From Gallionella sp. (GTDB lineage Bacteria > Pseudomonadota > Gammaproteobacteria > Burkholderiales > Gallionellaceae), in NCBI GenBank assembly GCA_028707275.1, contig JAQTUP010000008.1:49288-113287 (forward strand): a DNA stretch of 64,000 nucleotides, in the 5' to 3' direction. A program made the position numbers and the translations under genes. Positions 54,580 to 62,621 of this stretch are shown here, one piece after another. Within the stretch, counting starts at the first letter, position 1, and each line of letters begins with the position of its first letter. Under the pieces are notes generated by a model. That model was not told where the DNA came from and did not search any database. It saw nothing but the letters and a program-made list of their open reading frames with translations.

Positions 54580-55670
54580 TGTTTATTCTCGCTCAGGGTC
54601 ATCGCCAGACGAAAACCGATGAGTTTGCTCCGTGTGGTTTGGGCTGAGTGATGGCGAAAGGACGCAATAGCAAGTTGCGGGATATAGCCCCAGGAGCCGC
54701 CCCGAATGACGCGATCTGCACAATTCTCTTTCCAGCAGTTGCTCGTCCACTCCCATACATTGCCCGTCATGTCATACAGGCCATAGCCATTGGCCAGTTT
54801 CTGCCCCACAGGATGAGTGCCCGGCTCACAATATTCAGCAGCCCATCCCAACTCGCGCAGATCGTCTCCGCCGCAATACATTGTTTTATGTCCCGCATAG
54901 CAGGCGTATTCCCATTCGGTTTCTGTCGGCAGGCGGTACTGCATCCCTGTGAGCGCATTGAGTTTGATTAAAAATTGCTGCACATCATCCCAGCTTACCT
55001 GTTCTGCCGGACACTGCTCGCCGCACAAGTCAAATCCGGCGGGATTATCTTTCATCACTGCGAACCATTGCGCCTGTGTCACTTCTGTTTTACCCAGAGC
55101 AAAAGCCCCATGCTCTGCGCCAGGCTGTGAAATAACACGCATTTCCGGGCAGTACGGGCAATCTTTGAAAGTCTGAAGCACATGAGTCGAGCTCGATTCT
55201 AACTCCTCGCCCTTTTGTGACTGCATTGCAGCCTGAATCATCCTGATCTCGACTCTGCGATTTTTTGACCTGGCCCGTTTCGTGTGACCCGCAACAGCGG
55301 GCCTTTCCTCGCCCAGACTCAGCGTCTGTATTCTGGAGGCATCGATACCCTGCGATACCAGCTTTTTTTTGACGCCTTCCGCATAACGTGAACCCAGCGC
55401 CAGGTTGCGTTCATTTGTCCCCCTGTCATCCGTATGACCTTCGAGCATGAGAGTTGCCGACGGATGTTCCTGAAGGTAATCAAAAATCGTACGTAATTTT
55501 TTTTGATAAGGCCGCAAGTCGGCAATCGGGCTCTCGTCTGGCAGATAAACCGTTGTCACCAGGCTGACAGCAGAACCCGCCTGAGCCGCAGAGTTCGGCG
55601 CATCGTCACACGCGCAGGCCGCCTGACTGAAAAACAGACAAACAACTGAAAATATTTTTCGTATAGCCAT
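54576..55670 (-). CDS. Exported OmpA-domain plus FGE-like fusion protein
   Basis: About 364 aa from ATG 55670 (AAAGGGA upstream; a GTG at 55676 abuts the ribosome site). A signal peptide (about 1-20) precedes an OmpA peptidoglycan-binding domain (about 40-150). Visible motifs there are LMLEGHTDDRGTNERNLALG and RRVEIRM. An FGE-like domain (about 170-360) follows, beginning with DCPYCPEMRV and containing GKTEVTQAQW, EWEYACYAG and GGSWGYIP. The FGE part is a paralogue of the next gene. The OmpA domain should anchor it to the cell wall. It is the first gene after the ECF-type promoter at 55711-55740. Confidence 0.85.
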   Translation of the reverse strand: MAIRKIFSVVCLFFSQAACACDDAPNSAAQAGSAVSLVTTVYLPDESPIADLRPYQKKLRTIFDYLQEHPSATLMLEGHTDDRGTNERNLALGSRYAEGVKKKLVSQGIDASRIQTLSLGEERPAVAGHTKRARSKNRRVEIRMIQAAMQSQKGEELESSSTHVLQTFKDCPYCPEMRVISQPGAEHGAFALGKTEVTQAQWFAVMKDNPAGFDLCGEQCPAEQVSWDDVQQFLIKLNALTGMQYRLPTETEWEYACYAGHKTMYCGGDDLRELGWAAEYCEPGTHPVGQKLANGYGLYDMTGNVWEWTSNCWKENCADRVIRGGSWGYIPQLAIASFRHHSAQTTRSKLIGFRLAMTLSENKQ

Positions 55671-55710
55671 GTGCACTCCCTTTGTGCATCAACTGATGCC
55701 GTGCCGGGAA

Positions 55711-55740
55711 TAAACGCCTGAGCGGCGAAAATCGGGTTAA
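55711..55740 (-). promoter_or_regulatory. Predicted ECF-sigma promoter, site 3
   Basis: The minus strand reads TTAACCCGATTTT and then CGTTTA, with 24 nt between box starts. The -35 block overlaps the stop codon of the sigma-factor gene. It is about 41 nt upstream of the OmpA-FGE start. Confidence 0.7.
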
Positions 55741-56429
55741 AGCGACGGCTCCACGCCCACGCAGGAGCGCAGTTTGTCCAGCGCATAGCGCATTCGGCTC
55801 TTTACGGTTTCAAACGACACGCCTATCAGTTCGGATACTTCCACAAGACTTAACTCAGACTCTTCCTTGAGCAAGAAGACTTCGCGCTGGCGGGCAGGCA
55901 GCGCCTGGATGCATTCCCTCAGTTGCTGCGCAACTTGCCGGTTTGCGATGAGATCGCAAGGCTGGCAGTAGTTGTTGTCTGTCATGTTTTCCAGCAGGCT
56001 TTGTCCGTCCTCGTCTTCTGCGTCGAGCGATTCGAGCTGTTCCCCCCTGGCCCTGAAATGATCTATCAGGCGGTTGTGGGCGATATGGAACAGAAAGGTG
56101 CGAAATTGTGCGCTGGGAACATAGCGCTCGCTGGCTTTGATCACTTTGACCCATACGTCATGGGCGAGATCTTCGGCAAGCCCCGCATTATTCCCCGTTT
56201 GGTGCAGCAAAAAACGATACAGCGCCCGCTCGTGCCGGGTATAGATCACGCCAAATGAGGCCGCATCGCCATTTTGGAAACGCCGCATCAGAATCGCGTC
56301 GTCACAGGATTCCAGTGTTTCTGGTGCCAAGTTTTCGCTCCTCAGGGCGGCGAGTGTGTTACACGTCCACTCGTCACCACTCATCGATAGCCTGAGGCTA
56401 TTCTCATTTTGATAAAACCCGCGAATCAT
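55737..56429 (-). CDS. ECF-type RNA polymerase sigma factor
   Basis: Up to 230 aa. Region 2 (about 55-125) includes FGVIYTRHERALYRFL, AEDLAHDVWVKV and FRTFLFHIAHNRLIDHFR. Region 4 (about 165-222) has LPARQREVFLLKEE and a helix-turn-helix VSELIGVSFETVKSRM. The absence of region 3 makes it an ECF/group 4 sigma factor. ATG 56429 gives the longest form; ATG 56384 (MSGDEWTC) begins closer to the conserved region and fits if transcription starts near 56429. It is divergent from an OmpA gene and flanked by two copies of the candidate ECF promoter, making it the best candidate regulator of the whole locus. Confidence 0.9.
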   Translation of the reverse strand: MIRGFYQNENSLRLSMSGDEWTCNTLAALRSENLAPETLESCDDAILMRRFQNGDAASFGVIYTRHERALYRFLLHQTGNNAGLAEDLAHDVWVKVIKASERYVPSAQFRTFLFHIAHNRLIDHFRARGEQLESLDAEDEDGQSLLENMTDNNYCQPCDLIANRQVAQQLRECIQALPARQREVFLLKEESELSLVEVSELIGVSFETVKSRMRYALDKLRSCVGVEPSL

Positions 56430-56505
56430 GAAACGAAGCGTCCCAAAAACCCGGCATTAACATTATTTTGCAAGGGCTATAGAATACACGGACATTCGAT
56501 TATGG

Positions 56506-56535
56506 GTAACCCGATTTTGACGGATTACACGTTTA
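56506..56535 (+). promoter_or_regulatory. Predicted ECF-sigma promoter, site 4
   Basis: The plus strand reads GTAACCCGATTTT and then CGTTTA, with 24 nt between box starts. It is about 28 nt upstream of the OmpA gene start at 56563 and is the only site on the plus strand, which rules out an artefact of one direction. Confidence 0.7.
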
Positions 56536-56562
56536 AATGCGCTCATCTCAAGGAGAATAATC

Positions 56563-57414
56563 ATGTTAGCCCGTTTTATTCTGATGGCATACTGTATGGG
56601 GACAATGACACAGGCTCTGGCAGACGACTGCCCGACGGCTGTCCGTTTAACTCAGGAAGCCGATTCCCGGCCTTTACCCGACCGCTTAACCGCGTATCAG
56701 TCGGCCAGAGCCGCCTGCCCGTCTGAGCCAAAAATGCATTACAGAGAAGGACTTGCGCTGATGGCGGCCTCCCGCCACGAAGAGGCGCACGCGGCGCTGA
56801 CCGAAGCACTGGGTGGTGTAACCCGCCAGAGCGCCTCCCCTGCGATGAGACTCGATATACTGGGACGTCTGGCCGAGAACGAATATCGCCGGGGAAATCG
56901 CCCTCAGGCCTTGTCAGGTTTGAAGATTGCACGCTCGTTTGCGCAGAATAACCATCTGAACCTGCCTGACTGGTTGACGCTGATACAAAAAGATCTGGAC
57001 AAACAACTCGATGAGCTGCCGTTATCCTTGGCCGAAATGAAGTCTTCATTGAGAGGCATGCGGGATTTGGGCGTGGAACCTGCAGTTGATTACCGGGTAT
57101 TGTTCGATACGGACAGCGACACACTCACGCCTGAGGCTGAACAGCAGTTACGCCATGTGGCCGATTCTTTGGGAACTGGTGGCGGCAAAATCCGGATAGT
57201 CGGTCACACCGACCTGCGCGGCACGGCAGAACACAATCAAAAATTGTCAGAGAAGCGGGCACTGCGGGTGGCAACCTGGCTGGCCGGATATAATCCGTCG
57301 CTGGCCGCGAGCCTGAGCGTGCTGGGCAAGGGGATGTCAGAGCCCAAGTATTTCGGCGACAGCCTCGACGATCATCAGATGAACCGGCGCGTCGAGTTCG
57401 TGTTCAGCAACTAA
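56563..57414 (+). CDS. Exported OmpA-family protein with N-terminal helical repeat domain
   Basis: The 283 aa have a signal peptide (about 1-21, TQALAD). A TPR-like helical part follows (about 25-150, MHYREGLALMAASRHEEAHAAL). The C-terminal OmpA-like peptidoglycan-binding domain (about 170-282) has VLFDTDSDTLTPEAEQQL, IVGHTDLRGTAEHNQKLSE and NRRVEFVF. It probably sits at the outer membrane or cell wall. ATG 56563 follows AAGGAG. It is divergent from the sigma gene, has its own ECF-type promoter, and converges with the DUF2799 gene. Confidence 0.88.
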   Translation: MLARFILMAYCMGTMTQALADDCPTAVRLTQEADSRPLPDRLTAYQSARAACPSEPKMHYREGLALMAASRHEEAHAALTEALGGVTRQSASPAMRLDILGRLAENEYRRGNRPQALSGLKIARSFAQNNHLNLPDWLTLIQKDLDKQLDELPLSLAEMKSSLRGMRDLGVEPAVDYRVLFDTDSDTLTPEAEQQLRHVADSLGTGGGKIRIVGHTDLRGTAEHNQKLSEKRALRVATWLAGYNPSLAASLSVLGKGMSEPKYFGDSLDDHQMNRRVEFVFSN

Positions 57415-57437
57415 GCCCGCCTGAGTTCTTTACACCT

Positions 57438-57454
57438 CACCCGCTTTGCGGGTG
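57438..57454. terminator. Perfect hairpin between convergent genes
   Basis: CACCCGC, TTT, GCGGGTG forms a perfect 7-bp stem in the 69-nt gap between the OmpA gene (+) and the DUF2799 gene (-). There is no T tract. A related hairpin lies at 58056-58076. Confidence 0.4.
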
Positions 57455-57483
57455 CAGAACCGATTCAGCTGCCTGCCTGAAAC

Positions 57484-58035
57484 TCAAAACGGCTTTTCAG
57501 ACACTTCCAGGTGAAACAGGGCATCTCGTGCCTGTCGCAAATGAGACTCCGACTCCTCTATCTCGCGGTGGATATGCCGACGTTCCTGCTCAGTCTTGGC
57601 TTTTGCATGCTTATCTTTTAATTGAGCCAAGTCTTTTTCGATTCGTTCCACCAGCTCGTGCGCTTCATGAATCCGGCTGCCCGCACGGTAGGAATTTTCG
57701 AAAGCCACAGCACTCTCTTTCGGGCAAACCGCATGAAAATAACCGCCGTCCCTGCCCAGCCTGAATCCGTTTTCAGGACGGCAATAGTCGCGCAGTCCCG
57801 CCTCGCGTCCTGCGAAATATCGCTCCTGATCGGGAACGACTTTAGCCTTGGCGCAGTCCTCCGTGATGCGATCCAGCCAGGTGACATATTCACCGTTGCG
57901 GCCATCGTGAAAGCCTACCTGGTACCAGTTAGCGCTCAGGCATTCCTTCTCGCTCATGGCATGACAACCTGACAAAAACACGGCAGTCGCACACACCGCA
58001 GCTTTTCGCGCGATCCTCGAATATAATTTCAGCAA
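57484..58035 (-). CDS. DUF2799 lipoprotein
   Basis: The 183 aa have a lipobox FLSGC (Cys about 24). A DUF2799 domain follows with CLSANWYQVGFHDGRNGE, ERYFAGREAGLRDYC and ENGFRLGRDGGYF. The C-terminal 70 residues form a charged coiled coil (RIEKDLAQLKDK). DUF2799 proteins are outer-membrane-associated lipoproteins of unknown function. It is the last gene of the run that begins with the ECF-type promoter at 62518-62547. A stem-loop lies in front of it. Confidence 0.85.
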   Translation of the reverse strand: MLKLYSRIARKAAVCATAVFLSGCHAMSEKECLSANWYQVGFHDGRNGEYVTWLDRITEDCAKAKVVPDQERYFAGREAGLRDYCRPENGFRLGRDGGYFHAVCPKESAVAFENSYRAGSRIHEAHELVERIEKDLAQLKDKHAKAKTEQERRHIHREIEESESHLRQARDALFHLEVSEKPF

Positions 58036-58055
58036 ACTATTTCTCCTTGAAAACC

Positions 58056-58076
58056 ATCACCCGCTTCCCGGGTGAT
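58056..58076. terminator. Hairpin upstream of the DUF2799 gene
   Basis: ATCACCCG (58056-58063) pairs with CGGGTGAT (58069-58076) across a 5-nt loop. On the plus strand it is followed by TTTTTT; on the minus strand, the direction of the genes, by GGTTTTC. It may attenuate transcription from the Sel1 genes into the DUF2799 gene. Confidence 0.45.
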
Positions 58077-58106
58077 TTTTTATACTGATACGCAACAAAC
58101 TCCGTA

Positions 58107-59834
58107 TCACTTGCCACTTAGCTTCTCCAGCGCCGCAGCAGCTTCTGCATCGCCTTGAACGGCTGCCATGCGATACCACTTGACGGCCTCAGCCTGATCG
58201 GCTTTGACGCCGATACCCTGCTGGTACATCTGACCCAGCGTGCGCTGCGAAATCATGTTGCCGTGTTTTGCCGCCAGCCGGAACCATTTGAGCGCTTCGG
58301 CATGATTTTTCGCAACGCCTTCACCGTTCAGGTAGATGTAACCCATGTCATTTTCCGCAGGCGAGTATCCCTGAGCCGCCGCCAGTTTTTCCCATTTCAA
58401 GCCTTCGACAGTGTCGCGGGCGGTACCTGTGCCTGTAAGGTAGTGCGCACCCAGCATCTGCTGCGCACTGGCATCATTTTGTTCTGCGGCCATGCGATAC
58501 CATTTGTGGGCCTCGGCGTAATCCTGCTTCACGCTGCGTCCTTCGTTATAAATATCCCCCAGCCTTTTTTGGGCTATCAAGTTGCCTTGTCCGGCAGCAG
58601 GCATGTACCATTTGACAGCTTCCGCAATATCCGGATGGACGCCGTATCCGTCTTCATAAAACATGCCCAGATTGGCTTGCGCTTCGGCCAGCCCTTGCGC
58701 TGCCGCCAGCCTGAACCACTTGATGGCTTCTGCATCATCCTGTTTTACGCCGAGTCCCTTGAAGCAGAAAAAGCCCAGCTTGTTTTGCGAACCCGCATCA
58801 CCCGCTGCGGCCGCAATGGCGAACCATTTTGCGGCCTGCGCGTAATCCCGGGCGATGCCGTGTCCCAGCTCATACATCGCCCCCAGATTACGCAGCGCTT
58901 GCACGTCGTGCTGTTCTGCGGCCAGCGTGTACCATTTTACGGCCAGCGCAGCATCCTGCGGTAAACCGTCGCCGTGTTCATACATCACCCCGAGGTTGTA
59001 CTGCGCTTGGGCGTAGCCTTTTTTTGCCGCGCTCATCGTCAATCTCACGGCTTCTTTCAAGTTTTTCGCCACCCCCCATCCGGCGTAGTTGAGCACCGCC
59101 AGGCCATGTTCGGCGGCGCTGTCGCCTTGCGCTGCGGCCAGCTTGTACCACCTGGCCGCTTCGGCGTAATCCTGCTCCACCCGCTCGCCCGAGACATATA
59201 GCTGACCCAAATGCAGCTGCGCGCTTACCACGCCTTGTCCGGCGGCCAGCTTGTGCCACTTGAGCGTTTGCCCGATGTCCCCGGGCACACCCAGTCCATC
59301 CTCGTACAAGGTGCCAAGATTCAATTGCGCGGGCGCAAAGTTTTGCTCCGCCGCCCGCCTGAACCATTTGGCCGCTTCTGCATAATCCTGCTTCACGCCA
59401 ATGCCGTCGCGAAACATCACCCCCAGATTCCCCTGAGCATCGGCAAAACCCTGATCCGCCGCCAGCCGCATCAGCCTTGCCGCTTCTGCCGGGTCTTTGA
59501 CGACGCCTTCGCCTTGCAAATACATCGCCGCCAGATTCGCCTGCCCTCTGGCATCGCCCTGCCGGGCTGAGAGTCGAAACCAGTGAACGGCGTTGACCGG
59601 ATTGACGTCAACCCCCAGCCCCTGTTGATCCATCACGCCCATCGCATGCTGCGCAGACGCATCGCCATTTTCTGCCAGTTCCCTGAAAATCTTGCGAGCC
59701 GTTGCGTAGTCATGGCTGACAATCGCAGCCTTACCCTGCTCATAATCTGTTTGATCTGCGGCCAAAACCGGCAAAGCGGATAAGCACAGCCCGCACAGCA
59801 TCACACGACAGCCGCGTTTGAAGTCTTTCATCAC
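58107..59834 (-). CDS. Exported Sel1-like repeat protein (14 repeats)
   Basis: The 575 aa have a signal peptide (about 1-25, PVLAAD). Fourteen Sel1-like repeats of 36 residues follow, with the pattern AQxxLGxxYxxGxGVxxDxxEAxxW. Sel1 solenoids bind partner proteins and often act as scaffolds near the cell envelope. The GTG at 59834 overlaps the stop of the upstream Sel1 gene (GTGA), with ATG at the next codon. It is a paralogue of the next gene product, with longer repeat number. Confidence 0.88.
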   Translation of the reverse strand: MMKDFKRGCRVMLCGLCLSALPVLAADQTDYEQGKAAIVSHDYATARKIFRELAENGDASAQHAMGVMDQQGLGVDVNPVNAVHWFRLSARQGDARGQANLAAMYLQGEGVVKDPAEAARLMRLAADQGFADAQGNLGVMFRDGIGVKQDYAEAAKWFRRAAEQNFAPAQLNLGTLYEDGLGVPGDIGQTLKWHKLAAGQGVVSAQLHLGQLYVSGERVEQDYAEAARWYKLAAAQGDSAAEHGLAVLNYAGWGVAKNLKEAVRLTMSAAKKGYAQAQYNLGVMYEHGDGLPQDAALAVKWYTLAAEQHDVQALRNLGAMYELGHGIARDYAQAAKWFAIAAAAGDAGSQNKLGFFCFKGLGVKQDDAEAIKWFRLAAAQGLAEAQANLGMFYEDGYGVHPDIAEAVKWYMPAAGQGNLIAQKRLGDIYNEGRSVKQDYAEAHKWYRMAAEQNDASAQQMLGAHYLTGTGTARDTVEGLKWEKLAAAQGYSPAENDMGYIYLNGEGVAKNHAEALKWFRLAAKHGNMISQRTLGQMYQQGIGVKADQAEAVKWYRMAAVQGDAEAAAALEKLSGK

Positions 59835-60901
59835 TTTACCCCCAGTCTGTTTAACGCCTTCGCCGCCTCTGCATCGCCTTTTTCCGCAGCAAGCCGATAC
59901 AACTTGATGGCCTCGCCCCCGTCCTGTTTAACGCCTTCTCCCGCCTCATATGCACGCGCCAGGTTAATCATGGCCTCCACATTTCCCTGCTCCGCCGCAC
60001 GCCGAAACCATTTCACCGCATCCTCAGCGCTGCGGCCAACCCCCACGCCGCGCAGATACATGGCCCCCAGATTATATTGCCCGGTAGCGTTGCCGTTTTC
60101 TGCTGAACGCTGCGTCCATTTTGCAGCTTCGGCGAGATTTTTCGCAACACCCATGCCTGCGTAGTACATCACCCCCAAACGATGTTCTGCATCGGCATTT
60201 CCCTGCAAGGCTGCCATGCGATACCACTTGAGCGCCTCGGCATAATCCTGCCCGATCAAAATGCCGCCGGAAAAAAGATGCCCCAGATTGACCTGTGCCT
60301 TTGCCTGCCCCTGTGCGGCGGACAACCTGTACCATTTGATCGCCTGGTTGATGTCCTGATCAACCCCTGACCCGCGCTCATACAGATAGCCCAGATCCAG
60401 CTGTGCGTCGGCATTCCCCTGATCTGCCGCAAGCCCGAACCATTTTGCGGCTTCTGCATAATCCTGTTTCACACCGATACCATCGCGCAGCCATACCCCC
60501 AACCTCTGTTGTGGTTCGGCAAACCCCTGTCTTGCCGCCAGATGCAACCACCTTGCCGCCTCGGGCAGGTCACGGGCGACACCCTCCCCCTTGAAATACA
60601 TGCGGCTCAGATTATCCTGCGCAACGGCATAATCTTGTTTTGCCGCAAGGCGAAACCATTTCACCGCTTCGACAAAATCAGCCTCGCGCCCCAGGCCGCG
60701 CGAACAGATCACCCCCATAGCATTTTGCGATGCGGCATCCCCACCTTCTGCCGATGCCTTTAATATCTTATAGGCCAGCGCATAGTCTTTGCGCTCTATC
60801 GCAGCCCGCCCCTGTTCAAAATCAGATTGGGCAAAAGCCTGGCTGACCGGCAAATTCAAGGCGAGCAAGACAAATACGGATACCCGAAAAAACTTATTCA
60901 T
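59831..60901 (-). CDS. Exported Sel1-like repeat protein (8 repeats)
   Basis: The start is taken at ATG 60901 with AAAAAAGGAA upstream; a TTG at 60907 is less likely. A signal peptide (about 1-24, SQAFAQ) precedes eight Sel1-like repeats of 36 residues. The last unit ends with AEAAKALNRLG, very like the end of the adjacent larger Sel1 protein, so the two came from one ancestor and differ by repeat loss or gain. It lies 88 nt after the membrane YcxB-like gene and overlaps the next gene by 4 nt. Confidence 0.87.
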   Translation of the reverse strand: MNKFFRVSVFVLLALNLPVSQAFAQSDFEQGRAAIERKDYALAYKILKASAEGGDAASQNAMGVICSRGLGREADFVEAVKWFRLAAKQDYAVAQDNLSRMYFKGEGVARDLPEAARWLHLAARQGFAEPQQRLGVWLRDGIGVKQDYAEAAKWFGLAADQGNADAQLDLGYLYERGSGVDQDINQAIKWYRLSAAQGQAKAQVNLGHLFSGGILIGQDYAEALKWYRMAALQGNADAEHRLGVMYYAGMGVAKNLAEAAKWTQRSAENGNATGQYNLGAMYLRGVGVGRSAEDAVKWFRRAAEQGNVEAMINLARAYEAGEGVKQDGGEAIKLYRLAAEKGDAEAAKALNRLGVK

Positions 60902-60989
60902 TAACAAAAATTCCTTTTTTATGTGAAAAGCCAGATGTTAAATTTCACCCGCTGCGCGAGCTGTATCCTTCCCCGCCGGGCAGGTCGAT

Positions 60990-61916
60990 TTACGCCTGAT
61001 CCTGTTTTTCCTTGTCGGATTTTTCCTGCGGCAGATTCGCGGCACACATATTCACGGCAGCGGTCCTGTCAGTCAGGGAAGAAAAATACGATACGGGAAA
61101 AATATGTGCGCCGGAGGGTGACAATATGACCAGCAGATCCTCGCACGCTTTCCAGCTCGTCATCTCTGACCATGCGGTAAAACGCGATGAACGATTTCCA
61201 TGAGTATCAATGCCGTCCTCGCTGATCGTCCCGAAATAATGTCGGCGATAATCGGGGTTCTGATCCCAGCCGACGCCCTGGTTTTTCACCGCCCGCCCCG
61301 TCAGTACCAGCACCAGCCCCAACAAAAACATCATCATGGCGGGGATTAACGCTTTGCTCAGCAGCGCCAGGGCGCCTGCGATGACAGCCCATGCACCTAA
61401 AAACCACAGCATATTCCACATGGAAATTATCTTCGGGACAGCCATCCGGTCAGCCCGGATATATTCATCCCGTGTCAGGCTGCCGGCGAAATGGATGATC
61501 CGGCCGTTACCCCAATACCGCCCTGCCCCGAGCATTTTCACAACATCGTGATTGCGCAAGGCTTCCGGCATTTCACCTTCGAGCATTTTACCTGCGGCCT
61601 GTGCCAGCATCTCCAGCACTTCCACCGGACAGTGCTCAACAAAATCGCGTGCCGCCTCGAAGCCCCGTGCCATATGCGCGGCGGGGAGCGATCTGAAGGC
61701 CTCCAGCTTCAACCATTTGTCGACATGCGGTGTTTGCAGCAGAGAAATGCTCAGCTCGCCCAGCATCTCATGCCCTCGCCTGGACAGTTCGCGCAATGGC
61801 TCGCACCACACCGGGTGCGAATCATTGGATTCCCTGATGTACGCCCTCAACAGCTCAATCAGAACAGCGTCCTCCTCCTGGGTCCAGTCGGTTTCGGCGG
61901 AATGTGTGAACGTCAT
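60990..61916 (-). CDS. Membrane protein with YcxB-like C-terminal domain and unknown N-terminal helical domain
   Basis: The 308 aa have an N-terminal helical domain (about 10-130) with RELSRRGHEMLGEL and LPAAHMARGFEAARDFVE. The same domain is seen in the gene at 63562. Two adjacent TM helices (about 168-210) follow, then a C-terminal cytoplasmic domain with FGTISEDGIDTH, WSEMTSWKACEDLLVIL and HIFPVSYFS. The last two parts resemble the TM-TM-YcxB arrangement. The function is unknown. It lies 9 nt after the upstream small gene and is not exported, unlike most of the locus. Confidence 0.55.
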   Translation of the reverse strand: MTFTHSAETDWTQEEDAVLIELLRAYIRESNDSHPVWCEPLRELSRRGHEMLGELSISLLQTPHVDKWLKLEAFRSLPAAHMARGFEAARDFVEHCPVEVLEMLAQAAGKMLEGEMPEALRNHDVVKMLGAGRYWGNGRIIHFAGSLTRDEYIRADRMAVPKIISMWNMLWFLGAWAVIAGALALLSKALIPAMMMFLLGLVLVLTGRAVKNQGVGWDQNPDYRRHYFGTISEDGIDTHGNRSSRFTAWSEMTSWKACEDLLVILSPSGAHIFPVSYFSSLTDRTAAVNMCAANLPQEKSDKEKQDQA

Positions 61917-61925
61917 ATATACCCG

Positions 61926-62453
61926 CTATCCGAGCCGAGTCCAGTCGAGCTGAACGCACCTGCGCGGCCAACCCTTCGCCAGCACCAGCAATATTCCCGT
62001 GAAATTCAGCGGGCAATCCGGCGACAGCGCTATCCAGTACAAACGATGACCATTCCCTGTGCGCACTTCGGCCAGCTCACCGAAACGCACCACCGCTTGC
62101 GGCAAATTATCGTCAAGGGCGGGCCAGTTTAATTGATCCGACAGAGGCAAGGGTTTACAGCTTGTCCAAAAATTCAACAGGCGCCGCCCGGCGCACAGGG
62201 GTTTGCTCAATAATGCCGGTTTACCCAGCCCGACAAATACCTCGACCAGACGCTGCTGTAAAATTTCCGCCTGTTCGTCCCAGTACGCTTCCGAATAGTT
62301 TTCGTCCATGCTCTGAAAATCGAAAAATCCTGCCGCCTTGAAACACTCGTCGTCATTGACAGGCGCCGGCCAAAGCGCGTAAACCTGCCAGCCTGAGGGA
62401 TAACGCCCGCCATCCGCTACCGTGCCCCAGTTAATCGCAAAAGAATTATTCAT
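61926..62453 (-). CDS. Hypothetical cytoplasmic protein
   Basis: About 175 aa from ATG 62453 (a TTG at 62462 is also in frame). No signal or TM segment is seen. The sequence is Trp-rich (about 8 Trp) and mixed alpha/beta, with GWQVYALWPAPVNDDEC near the N-terminus. I recognise no family. It is the first gene downstream of the ECF-type promoter at 62518-62547 and is followed after 9 nt by the YcxB-like gene, so the two may act together in the cytoplasm or at the inner membrane. Confidence 0.6.
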   Translation of the reverse strand: MNNSFAINWGTVADGGRYPSGWQVYALWPAPVNDDECFKAAGFFDFQSMDENYSEAYWDEQAEILQQRLVEVFVGLGKPALLSKPLCAGRRLLNFWTSCKPLPLSDQLNWPALDDNLPQAVVRFGELAEVRTGNGHRLYWIALSPDCPLNFTGILLVLAKGWPRRCVQLDWTRLG

Positions 62454-62517
62454 CACTTTCAAAAAATATTTTTTAAATGCACCATTTTTCCTGGACGGCG
62501 AGTAGATAACCGGGAAT

Positions 62518-62547
62518 TTAACGCGCGGAAAACCCGAAAAGGGTTAA
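62518..62547 (-). promoter_or_regulatory. Predicted ECF-sigma promoter, site 5
   Basis: The minus strand reads TTAACCC and then CGTTAA, with 24 nt between box starts, as at the other four sites. The stretch after TTAACCC reads TTTTCG instead of CGTTTT or GATTTT, so this is the most divergent copy. It precedes the run 62453 to 57484. Confidence 0.6.
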
Positions 62548-62621
62548 CTTCAGGAGGCGTCTCACCTCAGGATCAACCCACCCGAGCTGCATCGCTCTCC
62601 CTTCGGATCATGCACGGCACT

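Noticed and set aside
38357..55670. Caspase genes as a CRISPR-Cas (TPR-CHAT) or gasdermin defence system
   Set aside because: No cas, gasdermin, nuclease or NTPase genes are present, and the caspases carry signal peptides, so they are not expected in the cytoplasm.
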